DNA of 64,000 nt from Clostridia bacterium (GCA_017456055.1 JAFTKC010000006.1:175618-239617); one strand, 5' to 3'. Shown: positions 16,561-25,701, numbered from the stretch's first letter. Numbers and translations are program-made. Notes: generated by a model from the letters alone, not told the origin.

Positions 16561-17169
16561 ATGGAAATTATCGTGGAAGAAAAAACTTTACAAGCGGTAA
16601 AAGAGGCTTATAAAATCGAGGCTGAATGCATTGAGAAAATGCTAGACTATCTAGATGAAGAAAAATTCTCTAAAGCAGTAGAATTATTAAAAAATGCAAC
16701 GAGAATCGGTACTTGTGGATGTGGGCATTCGGGCATAATTTGTCAACATATGGCTCACCTTATGTGCTGTATAGAACGTCCTGCAAGATTTATTTCACCA
16801 GCAGAAGCCGTTCACGGTGCAACGGGCTTTTTGCAAGAAGGTGACGTAATGATTTTTGCATCTCGTGGTGGAAAGACTAAGGAATTGTTGCCGATTTTAG
16901 ATATTTGTAAGGCTAAAAAAGTAAAGGTAATTTCAGTCACCGAAAACCTAGAATCACCTTTAGCATTAGGGGCAGACGTAGTTATTAAGCAATACGTAAA
17001 TAGAGAAACTGATAAATATAACTCTCAAGGAACAACGTCAACGACGGCGTTATGTATGATATTCCACGCGCTTCAAACGGCACTTATTGAAGAAACGGGT
17101 TTTAAGAACGAGCAATTTGCTTTAATTCACCCAGGTGGAGCAGTAGGCGAAAGATTGAATAAAAAATAG
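16561..17169 (+). CDS. SIS-domain sugar-phosphate isomerase (KpsF/GutQ-like)
   Basis: This 202-residue single SIS-domain protein resembles the isomerase part of arabinose-5-phosphate isomerases (KpsF/GutQ) and 6-phospho-3-hexuloisomerase. It lacks the CBS pair of full KpsF. Motifs are TCGCGHSGIICQHMAHL, SRGGKTKELLPI, and the C-terminal LIHPGGAVGERL typical of KpsF. An aldose-ketose phosphate isomerisation is likely; the exact sugar is not deducible. It leads a unit with an M20 amidohydrolase (9-bp gap) and a YjbQ-like gene. The start at 16561 follows AAAAAGGG; a GTG at 16573 is an alternative. Confidence 0.85.
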   Translation: MEIIVEEKTLQAVKEAYKIEAECIEKMLDYLDEEKFSKAVELLKNATRIGTCGCGHSGIICQHMAHLMCCIERPARFISPAEAVHGATGFLQEGDVMIFASRGGKTKELLPILDICKAKKVKVISVTENLESPLALGADVVIKQYVNRETDKYNSQGTTSTTALCMIFHALQTALIEETGFKNEQFALIHPGGAVGERLNKK

Positions 17170-17178
17170 GAAAATAAA

Positions 17179-18522
17179 ATGAAAGAGTTGTTAGATAAAC
17201 TTCTTAAATATAGTAGTGTAATAGAAAAAGCCGAAAGGTATCTTTGGAAAAACGCAGAAGTAGGCTATAAAGAGATAAAATCCAACGATTTTATGAAAAA
17301 GGAATTTATATCTTTAGGCTATACCTTGCGTGAAAACCAAGATATAACCGGATTTTCAGCAGAACTAGATACGGGGAAAGAAGGTCCAACTCTTGCCCTT
17401 CTTGCCGAACTCGATGCGCTTTATTGTGATTCTCACCCCGAAACAAACAAGGAAACGGGTGCAGTTCACGCGTGTGGGCATAATATTCAATGCGCTTCTT
17501 TGCTTAGCGTTGCTTGTGTATTAAGCGAAAAAGATGCTTTGGATAAATTATCAGGTAAAATTAGATTTATAGTAGTTCCAGCCGAAGAGGGCGTGGAGAT
17601 AAGTTTTAGAAACGAACTCATCAAAAAAGGGGTAATTAGTTTTACTTCGGGTAAACCCGAAATGATAAAACGTGGTTTTTTTGACGGGGTGGATATTGCC
17701 GTAATGATGCACCTAATGAATTTAGGAGAAGATGTAAGATTTTATATCGACGGTGGTAGCAACGGAAATATAAGAAAGAAAATTGTTATAACGGGCAAAG
17801 CGTCACACGCAGGCGAAGCACCGCAAGACGGGGTTAACGCGTTAAACGCAGCGTCACTTGCAATCAGCGCAACTAACTATTTAAGGGAAACCTTTAGAGA
17901 AAATGACGTCGTTAGATTCCACTCTATAATTACAAGTGGTGGAAGTTCGGTTAACGTAGTCCCGGATAAAATAGTTATAGAAAGTTATGTTAGAGCGGAA
18001 AACTCAAAGGCGCTTTTAGAGGCTAACGAGAGAATAAATAGGGCGATAATTTGTGCAGTTGCATCCTTGGGGGCAACCGTTGAAATAACCGATTTACCAG
18101 GTTCAGAACCACTTCATAACGATAAGAATTTAGTAGATGCCCTAGAAGATGCGTTTAAGGTAGTTGCAGGTGAAAAGGGCTATAGAAGAGATAACGTTTG
18201 GAAAGGTTCTTGTACGGATATGGGGGACGTAAGTACGATAATTCCTTCCGTACACGGCTACGTAGGTGGATTGAAAGGAAAACTTCACGGCAAAGATTAC
18301 GTGGTAGAAAAGCCACTAAATAGTTGTTTAGATTCAGCGCTTTGTCAACTAGTTTTAACCTTTGATTTACTAGGGAACGGGGCAGAGAGAGCAAGAAAGA
18401 TTATAAAAGAATTCAAACCCGTATATCCAACTATAAAAGAGTATATCCAAACTAAAGAAAGCGTAAACAGAGTAATTGACGCCGTAAAAATAATAGATAA
18501 CGGCGTAGAAATAAAGTACTAA
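17179..18522 (+). CDS. M20 family amidohydrolase/peptidase (AbgB-like)
   Basis: Zinc-dependent amidase of 447 residues. The metal motif HACGHNIQ lies near residue 97. PAEEGVE carries the catalytic Glu and metal ligand, and MMHLMN the further His. A lid domain with GKASHAGEAPQDGVNAL sits around residues 200-310, and a late His is in KLHGKDYV. This HACGHN variant resembles p-aminobenzoyl-glutamate hydrolase subunit B and related aminoacyl amidases. It follows the SIS gene by 9 bases. It could deacylate an N-acylated amino acid or amino sugar, but the substrate is unknown. Confidence 0.87.
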   Translation: MKELLDKLLKYSSVIEKAERYLWKNAEVGYKEIKSNDFMKKEFISLGYTLRENQDITGFSAELDTGKEGPTLALLAELDALYCDSHPETNKETGAVHACGHNIQCASLLSVACVLSEKDALDKLSGKIRFIVVPAEEGVEISFRNELIKKGVISFTSGKPEMIKRGFFDGVDIAVMMHLMNLGEDVRFYIDGGSNGNIRKKIVITGKASHAGEAPQDGVNALNAASLAISATNYLRETFRENDVVRFHSIITSGGSSVNVVPDKIVIESYVRAENSKALLEANERINRAIICAVASLGATVEITDLPGSEPLHNDKNLVDALEDAFKVVAGEKGYRRDNVWKGSCTDMGDVSTIIPSVHGYVGGLKGKLHGKDYVVEKPLNSCLDSALCQLVLTFDLLGNGAERARKIIKEFKPVYPTIKEYIQTKESVNRVIDAVKIIDNGVEIKY

Positions 18523-18550
18523 GAAAATAATTTTTTTAAGGAGAAAAAAT

Positions 18551-19171
18551 ATGGAATTCAAGGTTTATCAAAAAGAACTCGAACTACAATCAAAGGGTTG
18601 GAGACCAACTTTTCACGACGTTTCAAAAGAAGTAATCGAAATCGTTAAAGAAAGTGGTATTAAAAACGGAACTGTGACCATCGCATCACACCACACTACT
18701 TGTTCGGTAATGGTACAAGAATGTTCACACGACCTAGACAAATACGATTTAGAATATCTACAACACGATATTTTAAAGATTATGCAAAAACTCGTTCCTG
18801 ATTTTTCAGAGACCAACGAATATATGCATCCAGGTCCAATTCACACCCAATTTGGTAGATTCGTTAACGAACCAGGCGACTACACTTCATTAAACACCGA
18901 CGGACACTTAAGATCAGTATTCTTTGGCAGAAGCGAAGTTATGACCATTAAAGACGGCGTTTTAGACGGCGGTGAATTTGCTCACGTATATTTCGTTGAC
19001 TGGGATCAAGTTAGAGCAAGAAGACGTCAATTAAACATTACCGTTATGGGAACTGCAGAAGATATCAACGACAGAAAATATAATGGCGGAAAGGTTATTG
19101 ATACCGGTAGAAAGTATACTGCTGATGAGAAAGCAGAAGACGTTCACTTCACTTTACAACAACAAAGATAA
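18551..19171 (+). CDS. YjbQ (UPF0047) family protein, long form
   Basis: Contains the UPF0047 core with SHHTTCSVMVQE and the histidine-rich DLEYLQHDI. Later come LRSVFFGRSEVMTIKDG and a short strand-rich end. The family includes proteins with weak thiamine-phosphate synthase activity, but the physiological role is unclear. At 206 residues it is longer than the roughly 140-residue E. coli YjbQ. The extra part includes the segment PGPIHTQFGRFVNEPGDY and a charged C-terminal tail. A TAAGGAG ribosome site precedes the ATG, and codon choice looks like that of well-expressed genes. It ends at a strong terminator. Confidence 0.85.
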   Translation: MEFKVYQKELELQSKGWRPTFHDVSKEVIEIVKESGIKNGTVTIASHHTTCSVMVQECSHDLDKYDLEYLQHDILKIMQKLVPDFSETNEYMHPGPIHTQFGRFVNEPGDYTSLNTDGHLRSVFFGRSEVMTIKDGVLDGGEFAHVYFVDWDQVRARRRQLNITVMGTAEDINDRKYNGGKVIDTGRKYTADEKAEDVHFTLQQQR

Positions 19172-19186
19172 TATCGATAAAAAAAG

Positions 19187-19221
19187 AAAATGCGAATTCA
19201 AAACTGAATTCGCATTTTTTT
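19187..19221 (+). terminator. Rho-independent terminator
   Basis: The 10-bp stem TGCGAATTCA (19191-19200 with 19205-19214) is extended by A/T pairs, has an AAAC loop and is followed by a run of T. It ends the SIS/M20/YjbQ unit; the mirrored A run may also serve the reverse gene at 19242. Confidence 0.92.
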
Positions 19222-19241
19222 GTTTTCCTAAAAACTAAAAA

Positions 19242-20336
19242 TTAAAGATATTTTTTCAAAATTTCTTCCATTTGCTCAAATCTTTTTAAGATAGCGTTAG
19301 CGTAAGCAATTTGGTTTCTTGCTCTAACGATATTGTGCTCAGGATATTTAATCTTAAAGTAAGTATCGCCAGATAGGTAGTCGGTTAAAAATCTAACGCC
19401 ACACTCCGCAGTCATCGTGAACGCGCCGAGATTTAACGTAGCCTTTTCAAAGTTGGTTAAACTATTCTTAACTGCTGAAACAAAACCCTTGGTAAACGCT
19501 TCATATTTAGCAAGGTCAACGTCAACTGCGTCGTAATTAGGGTCATCTTCAATAAGAGTGTTTGCAATAAACCTAATAGCGTCGCCATAGTCGAAAGCAA
19601 TAGCGCCGGGCATAACGGTATCTAAATCGAGAACTGCTAAAACTTCGCCTGTATCTTTGTCAAAGCAAACGTTGTTTGCCTTAGTGTCGTTATGAGTCAC
19701 GCGAAGTGGAAGTTTACCTTCTTGTAAATACTTTGTAATTAAGCAAGCCTTTTCTTCAAAACCTTTGTATGCTTCTATTTCTTTTTCAACTTCTTTTACT
19801 CTGCCGGCAACGTCATCTTTTATTGCTTTGTGGAAATTTTCATAACGGGAAATAGTGTTATGGAAATTAACTATAGTTTCAAAAAGAGTGCTAGCGTCAA
19901 ACCCGTCTAAATCGTTTTGGAATTTACCGAAAGCAGAGCCTGCTTTTTCAATAATAGAAAGGTCTGTGGTAGCGTTATAGGTAATAGAGTTTGGAACGAA
20001 CACGTAGCAACGCCAGTACTCGCCATCTTCGTCTATAACGAAAGGCAAGCCGTCTTTAATCGAAAGAAGTGGCTTAAGAACGTGTTTGTCGGTATCTAAA
20101 CCTTCCTTTTCAACGTTTTTGCAAAGAAAAGCAGAAACCCTAACTATATTGTCCATAAGTTTTTCAGGATTAGTAAATATTGACTTGTTTATCCTTTGAA
20201 TAACGTATTCGTATAATCTATCCTTTCCTTGATAGGTAAGTTTATACGTTCTGTTAATATTGCCAACGGTAATTTCTTCTTGAGAAATAAAATCTTTTTC
20301 CTCAACGAAAAGTGAACAAATTTCTTGAATAGACAT
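19242..20336 (-). CDS. Aminoglycoside phosphotransferase-fold kinase, N-acetylhexosamine 1-kinase-like
   Basis: Small-molecule kinase of the choline-kinase/APH fold, 364 residues. The N-terminus (EITVGNINRTYKLTY) and IQRINKSIFTNPEKLMDNI resemble NahK. The catalytic loop is RVTHNDTKANNVCFD with the catalytic Asp and Asn, and the metal site is AVLDLDTVMPG followed by FDYGDAIR. NahK-like enzymes phosphorylate N-acetylhexosamines at C1. Several amino-sugar enzymes lie nearby, which fits, but homoserine or other small substrates are not excluded. It is monocistronic on the reverse strand with ribosome site AGGAGAAG. Confidence 0.82.
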   Translation of the reverse strand: MSIQEICSLFVEEKDFISQEEITVGNINRTYKLTYQGKDRLYEYVIQRINKSIFTNPEKLMDNIVRVSAFLCKNVEKEGLDTDKHVLKPLLSIKDGLPFVIDEDGEYWRCYVFVPNSITYNATTDLSIIEKAGSAFGKFQNDLDGFDASTLFETIVNFHNTISRYENFHKAIKDDVAGRVKEVEKEIEAYKGFEEKACLITKYLQEGKLPLRVTHNDTKANNVCFDKDTGEVLAVLDLDTVMPGAIAFDYGDAIRFIANTLIEDDPNYDAVDVDLAKYEAFTKGFVSAVKNSLTNFEKATLNLGAFTMTAECGVRFLTDYLSGDTYFKIKYPEHNIVRARNQIAYANAILKRFEQMEEILKKYL

Positions 20337-20450
20337 CTTTCTTCTCCTAGAAAATAATCTTTTATAATTATATCACGAAAAAAAATTAAAAACAAGAGAA
20401 AAATAAAATATTTACTAATAATTAGAGTTTACGTGCTTGAAAATATAAAA

Positions 20451-20888
20451 TTAAAGGAATTTCTTTAGTCGTTCTTGATACTCTTCTTCTAAAGATAACA
20501 ACTTTTCTAAAAGAGAGAGAACGTCTTCATCTAAATTTTCGCCTTCGTTTTTCATAGCCGTGAGTTCTGTGATGCCCATTACCGTACCTTTAATCATCAT
20601 TTCTGCAACTTGATTTCTACTGCTGTTGACTAAAGTTTTCATTTTAATACTGCCAGAAAGCATTGCCTTTTTGAAAATGGAAATATCCTTGGGCTCAATA
20701 TTTTTCTCACTCATATATTGAGAAATTTCGCCGATAATCTTTTCATAGCCGTCGTACTCATATTGAAGTTCATTTTTAAATTCCTTGTCTTCCACTTCGG
20801 GAAGCAAATCGGAAATGCTTTGGAGCGCGATATGCGCATTTTTATAAACGTCGTTAATGGCTTTTTGATTGTATTCAAAATTATTCAT
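20451..20888 (-). CDS. Hypothetical helical protein
   Basis: I do not recognise a characterised family with confidence. The 145-residue product appears all alpha-helical. It has heptad-like stretches (IGEISQYMSEKNIEPKD, LLEKLLSLEEEYQERLKKFL), is acidic, and has no signal peptide or membrane segment. The pattern is reminiscent of small ferritin-like or DUF2383-type bundles, but the metal-binding Glu/His residues are not evident. I use the ATG at 20888 because a GGGGG ribosome site lies just before it; an upstream in-frame start overlaps that site. It is divergent from the alpha/beta hydrolase operon. Confidence 0.6.
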   Translation of the reverse strand: MNNFEYNQKAINDVYKNAHIALQSISDLLPEVEDKEFKNELQYEYDGYEKIIGEISQYMSEKNIEPKDISIFKKAMLSGSIKMKTLVNSSRNQVAEMMIKGTVMGITELTAMKNEGENLDEDVLSLLEKLLSLEEEYQERLKKFL

Positions 20889-20976
20889 AATAACCCCCAT
20901 AAAAAATAGGGTGTGAAAGTAAAAAAATATTATGCGAAAATATCAAATTTTGAGACAGATTTTTCAAGAAAAGGTA

Positions 20977-21005
20977 TTGACTTTGAATAGAATAAACATT
21001 ATAAT
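20977..21005 (+). promoter_or_regulatory. Promoter of the hydrolase/NIF3/GH95 operon
   Basis: TTGACT (20977-20982), 17 nt, TATAAT (21000-21005), close to the sigma-A consensus. It lies inside the longest possible reading frame of the hydrolase, which shows the upstream in-frame starts are not used. Confidence 0.8.
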
Positions 21006-21045
21006 AAATCTAAGTAAAATTAAAATGGAAAATTGTGTGAGAATA

Positions 21046-21774
21046 ATGGCTGAGATAATTGAAAAAGATTATAAAATAGATAGTTTTAGTTTTGAAGAAC
21101 GCAACGCTAAAATCGTTTATCCAAACGTGGGAAATAACGGCAAACTTTTAATTAAAACCGAGTACTATAACGCTTTTCCGGAACTCGAAATAGAACTCTT
21201 AAATAGGGGCTACACTCTTTGTTGGGTTGACCATTTTACAAGATGGGCAACCAAAGAAGAGATTGACGTGGTTGCAAAATTCGTTGTAGCCGTATGTGAA
21301 AAACTAGGGTTTGAAAAAAAGTGTATTCCAATTGGAATGAGTTGCGGGGGCTTGACGGGGGCTATGCTTGCCGCAAGATATCCAAAACTCGTGTCACTTC
21401 TTTATTTGGACGCACCCGTGCTTAATATTTTAAGTATAGCAGGGTATGGCGATGGTGAATTTAGACCTGGTTTTTGGCAAGAACTCGTTTCTGCTTATGG
21501 CTTTAGTAGGTCTACGATAATAAACTTTAGAGAAAGCCCTATCGACTACCTTAACGTTTTAATAGAAAACGATATACCCGTAGTATTAGTGTACGGAGAT
21601 GCAGATACAACGGTAATATATACTGAAAACGGAAAGGTTTTAGAAGATTATTATAAAAAGAATAACGGCAAGATTAAAGTGATTCAAAAATCACAAAATG
21701 CTCACCATCCACACGGACCTACAAGCGAGGCAACTATGCTAAGCGTGATAGAGTTTATAGAAAGGAATAGTTAA
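21046..21774 (+). CDS. Alpha/beta hydrolase
   Basis: Alpha/beta-hydrolase of 242 residues with nucleophile elbow GMSCGG (Ser), acid residue in VYGDADTTV and catalytic His in NAHHPHGPT. The start at 21046 is chosen because a near-consensus promoter lies at 20977-21005; an ATG at 21025 is an alternative. No signal peptide is visible, so it is cytoplasmic. Likely an esterase or deacylase. The next gene starts two bases after its stop, so it shares an operon with two NIF3-like genes and a GH95-like glycosidase. It may remove ester groups from a glycan fragment. Confidence 0.82.
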   Translation: MAEIIEKDYKIDSFSFEERNAKIVYPNVGNNGKLLIKTEYYNAFPELEIELLNRGYTLCWVDHFTRWATKEEIDVVAKFVVAVCEKLGFEKKCIPIGMSCGGLTGAMLAARYPKLVSLLYLDAPVLNILSIAGYGDGEFRPGFWQELVSAYGFSRSTIINFRESPIDYLNVLIENDIPVVLVYGDADTTVIYTENGKVLEDYYKKNNGKIKVIQKSQNAHHPHGPTSEATMLSVIEFIERNS

Positions 21775-21775
21775 A

Positions 21776-22606
21776 ATGAAAATAAAAGAACTAATTGCAG
21801 AACTTAAGAGTCTATCCTATTGGACTAGGGAAAGAACTTGCGATATAGTAATTGGTGGAAACGTTGAAAACGAAATAAAGAAAGTTGGCGTATGTATGTT
21901 TCCTACGACCGACGTTATAAAAAAAGCAATAGAACTTGGTGTAAACTTTTTAATTGCTCACGAAGGCTTGATTTATACTAAGGTGGGAGACGAGCCACAT
22001 CATACGGGAAAAGAAAAACTTTCCTTGCTTGATAAGGGCGATATCACGGTATTTAGATTTCACGATTTAGCGCACACGATGATTCCAGACCTTATTTTTG
22101 AGGGTGGAGTTAGAATGCTAGGGCTAAAAGGTGAGATAGATTGTGATTTTACTCACGGCGGGGTGTTTCCAACCAATCGGTTTATATTAGACGAGCCTAT
22201 AACTGCAAGGGAACTAGCAAAAATTATAGAGAAAAACTATAACGTTCCACACGTTCGTATTGCGGGGGAACTAGATAAAAAAGGCAGTAAAATCGCATGC
22301 TTTTTCGGTTCGGGTGGCTTCGTTATGAAAGAACTAGAAAAAGTTGACTTTGTGTTGACGGGTGAACTTTGTGAATTTAGAGATGCAGAACTTGCAAGAG
22401 ATTACGCCGAGCAAGGTTATAATAAGGCTATAATCGTTATAGGGCACGCAGGCTCTGAGTATGCGGGGATGAAACTTTTAGAAGAAAAACTAAAGGCAAA
22501 ATATACTGAATTTCCTATTCACTATATTGAATGTGGCGATAGTTATACTTTTAGCGACCTACCTAGTGATAGCAACTGCATTTCAGGACCTAGAGTAAAG
22601 GAGTAA
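21776..22606 (+). CDS. NIF3-like dinuclear metal protein, copy 1
   Basis: NIF3/YqfO family proteins bind two metals in a hexameric ring; no reaction is established. This 276-residue copy has metal-site candidates in LIAHEGLIYTK, FRFHDLAH and the C-terminal IGHAGSEYAG (His and Glu). In the usual family the first motif is HHP, so one His is Glu here. Start ATG at 21776, two bases after the hydrolase stop. The downstream neighbour is a paralogue sharing the CMFPTT/IKK N-terminal pattern and CGDSY near the end. A phosphatase or hydrolase role for a sugar derivative is speculative. Confidence 0.75.
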   Translation: MKIKELIAELKSLSYWTRERTCDIVIGGNVENEIKKVGVCMFPTTDVIKKAIELGVNFLIAHEGLIYTKVGDEPHHTGKEKLSLLDKGDITVFRFHDLAHTMIPDLIFEGGVRMLGLKGEIDCDFTHGGVFPTNRFILDEPITARELAKIIEKNYNVPHVRIAGELDKKGSKIACFFGSGGFVMKELEKVDFVLTGELCEFRDAELARDYAEQGYNKAIIVIGHAGSEYAGMKLLEEKLKAKYTEFPIHYIECGDSYTFSDLPSDSNCISGPRVKE

Positions 22607-22612
22607 ACGGAT

Positions 22613-23422
22613 ATGAAAATAAAAGAATTTTTAGATAAAATCTTAGTTTGCTCCAAAAACGTTTCTCAAGTTGACGGAATAAAAGTCGGCGATGCAAGTG
22701 CAGAATTAAAAGGCGTGGGAATAACGATGTTTCCAACCACGTCGGTTATAAAAAAATGCGTAGAAAAGGGCATAAATTTACTTATTGCAAGAGAACCGTT
22801 AACGTATAGTCTAGATAACGGCTCGTATTCTAAAACCGACGAGGGCGAGTTTCATCAAATAAGTAAAAATAAAATCAAAATGCTAGAAGATGCCAAGATT
22901 ACTTTGTTTAGGCTTCACGATACTTTAGATGTTTTAGAAAAAAATCCTACTTTCGAGGGCTTTATAAAGTATTTGGGACTAAAGGGCAAAGAGTTTTACG
23001 GCAATCACGACTTAGAAAACTTTACAAACGACCATTTTATTTTTGATAGTGAAATCACGGCAAAAGAATTTGCTAAAGTTATAGAAGAAAAAACGCCCCT
23101 TGCCCACGTAAAGATTTCGGGAAGTGCAAACGCCAAAGTAAAAACGTTTGCATTTTGCAACGGAATAGGTAGAAAGTTAGGCGAAGAAATTGAAAATAAC
23201 GATTGCGTAATAACGGGAGAACTTACTGAGTTTTTCGAGGCGGAACTCACCCACGAATACGCAGAGCAAGGGCATAACAAATGCCTATTAATACTAGGGC
23301 ATTATGGAACGGAAGTATTGGGAGTAAAATTAGTTGCCGAAAGTTTAATAGAAAAATTCCCAGAAATAAAGATAGAATATATTGAATGCGGAGATTCGTA
23401 TTCGTACGTAGAAAGCAAATAA
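22613..23422 (+). CDS. NIF3-like dinuclear metal protein, copy 2 (diverged site)
   Basis: Paralogue of the preceding gene, 269 residues, clearly from tandem duplication: TMFPTTSVIKKCVEKGINLLIA parallels copy 1. The first metal motif is LIAREPLTYS, so His is replaced by Arg. The C-terminal LGHYGTEVLG keeps His and Glu. Loss of one ligand in only one of two adjacent copies suggests a hetero-oligomer with an active and a supporting subunit. It has ribosome site AAAGGAG and a 6-base gap to copy 1. It is followed by the GH95-like gene after 10 bases. Confidence 0.72.
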   Translation: MKIKEFLDKILVCSKNVSQVDGIKVGDASAELKGVGITMFPTTSVIKKCVEKGINLLIAREPLTYSLDNGSYSKTDEGEFHQISKNKIKMLEDAKITLFRLHDTLDVLEKNPTFEGFIKYLGLKGKEFYGNHDLENFTNDHFIFDSEITAKEFAKVIEEKTPLAHVKISGSANAKVKTFAFCNGIGRKLGEEIENNDCVITGELTEFFEAELTHEYAEQGHNKCLLILGHYGTEVLGVKLVAESLIEKFPEIKIEYIECGDSYSYVESK

Positions 23423-23432
23423 GGAGATAAAA

Positions 23433-25664
23433 ATGGTTAGAAAATATTGCGACTTATACTATGATGAACCGACTCTATTATGGGACGAAGCAATTCCACT
23501 AGGCTGTGGAAAACAAGGCACGCTTTTATACGGCGACGGAAATCCTTTAATTTTCAGTGTAGATAAAGGAAATTTATGGGATACTAGACAAACGGACTTG
23601 GCAAAGAGTCCAAAATATAGTTTTCCAAACCTAGTAAAACTAGTGGAGAGTAAGCAGTTCGATAAGATAGAAGAAGACTTTTCTACTATAGCAACGTTTC
23701 CAACCAAGTTGCCCCCAAATAGAATTAAGGCAAACTTTAATGAAAAAGCAGAAAAGATGAGTATGCACTTAAGTTTGCAAAGGGCAGAGGCGACGGCTGA
23801 ACTTACCTTTTCTAATGGGGAAAAGACCATAGTAAAGGCAATAGAGCACGCTAGAGAACTATGTGGAATTTTCAAGATGACGGGTAGGCTTCCAGAACTT
23901 GAAATACAACTTGCCGATTACAATCCAGACGAAACGAATATGGATTTCACGGTGTTTAAATCGTTAAAAAGATTGGGCTACGGCGAGGGAAGTGTAAAGG
24001 TTGAAAAGCAAGGGGAATATACCGTTTACACGGGCGTTCAGCCGACTGCTAACGATTATACTTTCGCTATAGTTTTAGTGGCTAAAATCACGGGCGACGG
24101 CCTTGAGGGAACGTATACGACGGTCACTGATAAAGAGGGCGAAAATTACTTAGAAAACTGCGTAGACGGTCTTAAAAAAGTGCTTGATAAAGGCTACGAT
24201 AAATTGCTTACAACTCACCTTAGTTGGTGGAAAAAATTCTGGAAGGAAAGTAGTATAACCATAGATTGTGATAGAAGAATTGAAAAACTTTGGTATATAA
24301 ATAACTATTTCCTAGGCGCAGGCTCAAGAAAGGAGTTCTTGCCAATGGCGTTGCAGGGCGTTTGGACGGCGGACGTTCACGCAATACCGCCTTGGAGAGG
24401 TGATTATCACAACAACCAAAACGTTCAACAGACGTATAATAGTTATGTAGCGGGCAACCATATGGACGCAGGTATGGCTATGGTCAACTTGATGGTAAGA
24501 ACTAAAAAGGCAGGCAGAAAGCACGCTCGTCGTTTCTATAAAACAAAGGGCTTATCTTTGCCACCAACAATGACGTTAGACGGCGAAGTTATCACCGGTT
24601 GGCCACAAGTTAACGGAATTCCAACCAACCATTTGTGGCTATGTAAAATTTTAGAAAGACACGGAAGATATTTGGGTGACGATAGATTTTTAGAAAAGGT
24701 TGCATATCCTTATTTTAAAGAAACTTCGGTGTGTATATTGGCACTACTTCGTGAAGATGAAGAAGGGTATTTGTATTTGCCCGTTTCCACTTCTCCAGAG
24801 CACTATGAAACCACTCCAAAATCGTGGCTAAAACCAAACTCAAATTACGATTTGTCTTGCTTAAGATATTTCTTCGGTGCGCTAAGAGATATGGCTAAAA
24901 CTCTAGGGTATAAACAAGAGCAAGAAAAGTGGGAAAAAATATTTAATAAACTACCATATTACGATATGCTAGAAAACGGCGAACTCACCCTAGCAAAAGG
25001 CGAGCCTATGGTGGAAACTTATCTTCACCACGGACACGCAATGGCGATATTCCCATTTAACGAGTTGGATAGTAGAAATGAAAAAGACCTAAAAACCATG
25101 CAAAAGACGGTGACGAGGCTAGAAGTATTAGGAACGGGTAAATGGGTAGGATATTCATATCCTTGGATGGCAAGTATCTACACTAGACTTAATCGTGGAG
25201 AGGCTGCAAGACATCAACTAATGCTATTTGACGAGTGTTATTGTGCTAAAAACGGCTTTAACTTAAACGGCGACTTTAGGCACACGGGCGCGTCTTTTAT
25301 GCAATATCGTCCGTTTACGCTAGAAGCAAACTTGGCTGCGGCGGACGCAATTCAAGATATGTTAATGCAATCGCATAAGGAAATGATAGAAATTTTCCCT
25401 GCAATTCCAGACAAATGGGCTAAATACGGAGTTGAGTTTACTACGCTTAGAGCAAAGGGTGGATTCCTAGTATCAGCCAAGATAAAAGAGAGAAAAACCC
25501 AATACGTAAAAGTAAAAGCGACGGGAAATAGAGAACTAAGAATTGCTCTTCCAATGGAAAATCCAAGCATAATTTGCAGTGATAAGTCGGCAAAATACCA
25601 AATAGTAGACGGAATTTTAATCGTTAATATGAAGAAAGGCGGCTTTATAGAACTAAAAATATAA
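23433..25664 (+). CDS. Glycoside hydrolase family 95-like protein
   Basis: This 743-residue protein resembles GH95 (alpha-L-fucosidase/galactosidase). It has an N-terminal beta domain with LLWDEAIPLGCGKQGTLLYG and a (alpha/alpha)6 barrel with DYHNNQNVQQTYN, matching the NxN catalytic asparagine region. VSTSPEHYE carries the probable general acid Glu. Where characterised GH95 enzymes have Asp in an FQIDGN-type motif, this one reads FTLEANLAAADAI, a conservative Glu. No signal peptide is seen, so it would act on imported oligosaccharides. It is last in the hydrolase-NIF3-NIF3 operon. Substrate uncertain. Confidence 0.78.
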   Translation: MVRKYCDLYYDEPTLLWDEAIPLGCGKQGTLLYGDGNPLIFSVDKGNLWDTRQTDLAKSPKYSFPNLVKLVESKQFDKIEEDFSTIATFPTKLPPNRIKANFNEKAEKMSMHLSLQRAEATAELTFSNGEKTIVKAIEHARELCGIFKMTGRLPELEIQLADYNPDETNMDFTVFKSLKRLGYGEGSVKVEKQGEYTVYTGVQPTANDYTFAIVLVAKITGDGLEGTYTTVTDKEGENYLENCVDGLKKVLDKGYDKLLTTHLSWWKKFWKESSITIDCDRRIEKLWYINNYFLGAGSRKEFLPMALQGVWTADVHAIPPWRGDYHNNQNVQQTYNSYVAGNHMDAGMAMVNLMVRTKKAGRKHARRFYKTKGLSLPPTMTLDGEVITGWPQVNGIPTNHLWLCKILERHGRYLGDDRFLEKVAYPYFKETSVCILALLREDEEGYLYLPVSTSPEHYETTPKSWLKPNSNYDLSCLRYFFGALRDMAKTLGYKQEQEKWEKIFNKLPYYDMLENGELTLAKGEPMVETYLHHGHAMAIFPFNELDSRNEKDLKTMQKTVTRLEVLGTGKWVGYSYPWMASIYTRLNRGEAARHQLMLFDECYCAKNGFNLNGDFRHTGASFMQYRPFTLEANLAAADAIQDMLMQSHKEMIEIFPAIPDKWAKYGVEFTTLRAKGGFLVSAKIKERKTQYVKVKATGNRELRIALPMENPSIICSDKSAKYQIVDGILIVNMKKGGFIELKI

Positions 25665-25701
25665 AAAGGCTAAAAAAATTCGCCAATAGGTATAAAATCG
25701 T

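Noticed and set aside
20932-21045. Longer N-terminus of the alpha/beta hydrolase
   Set aside because: A near-consensus promoter lies inside it, so it would not be transcribed.
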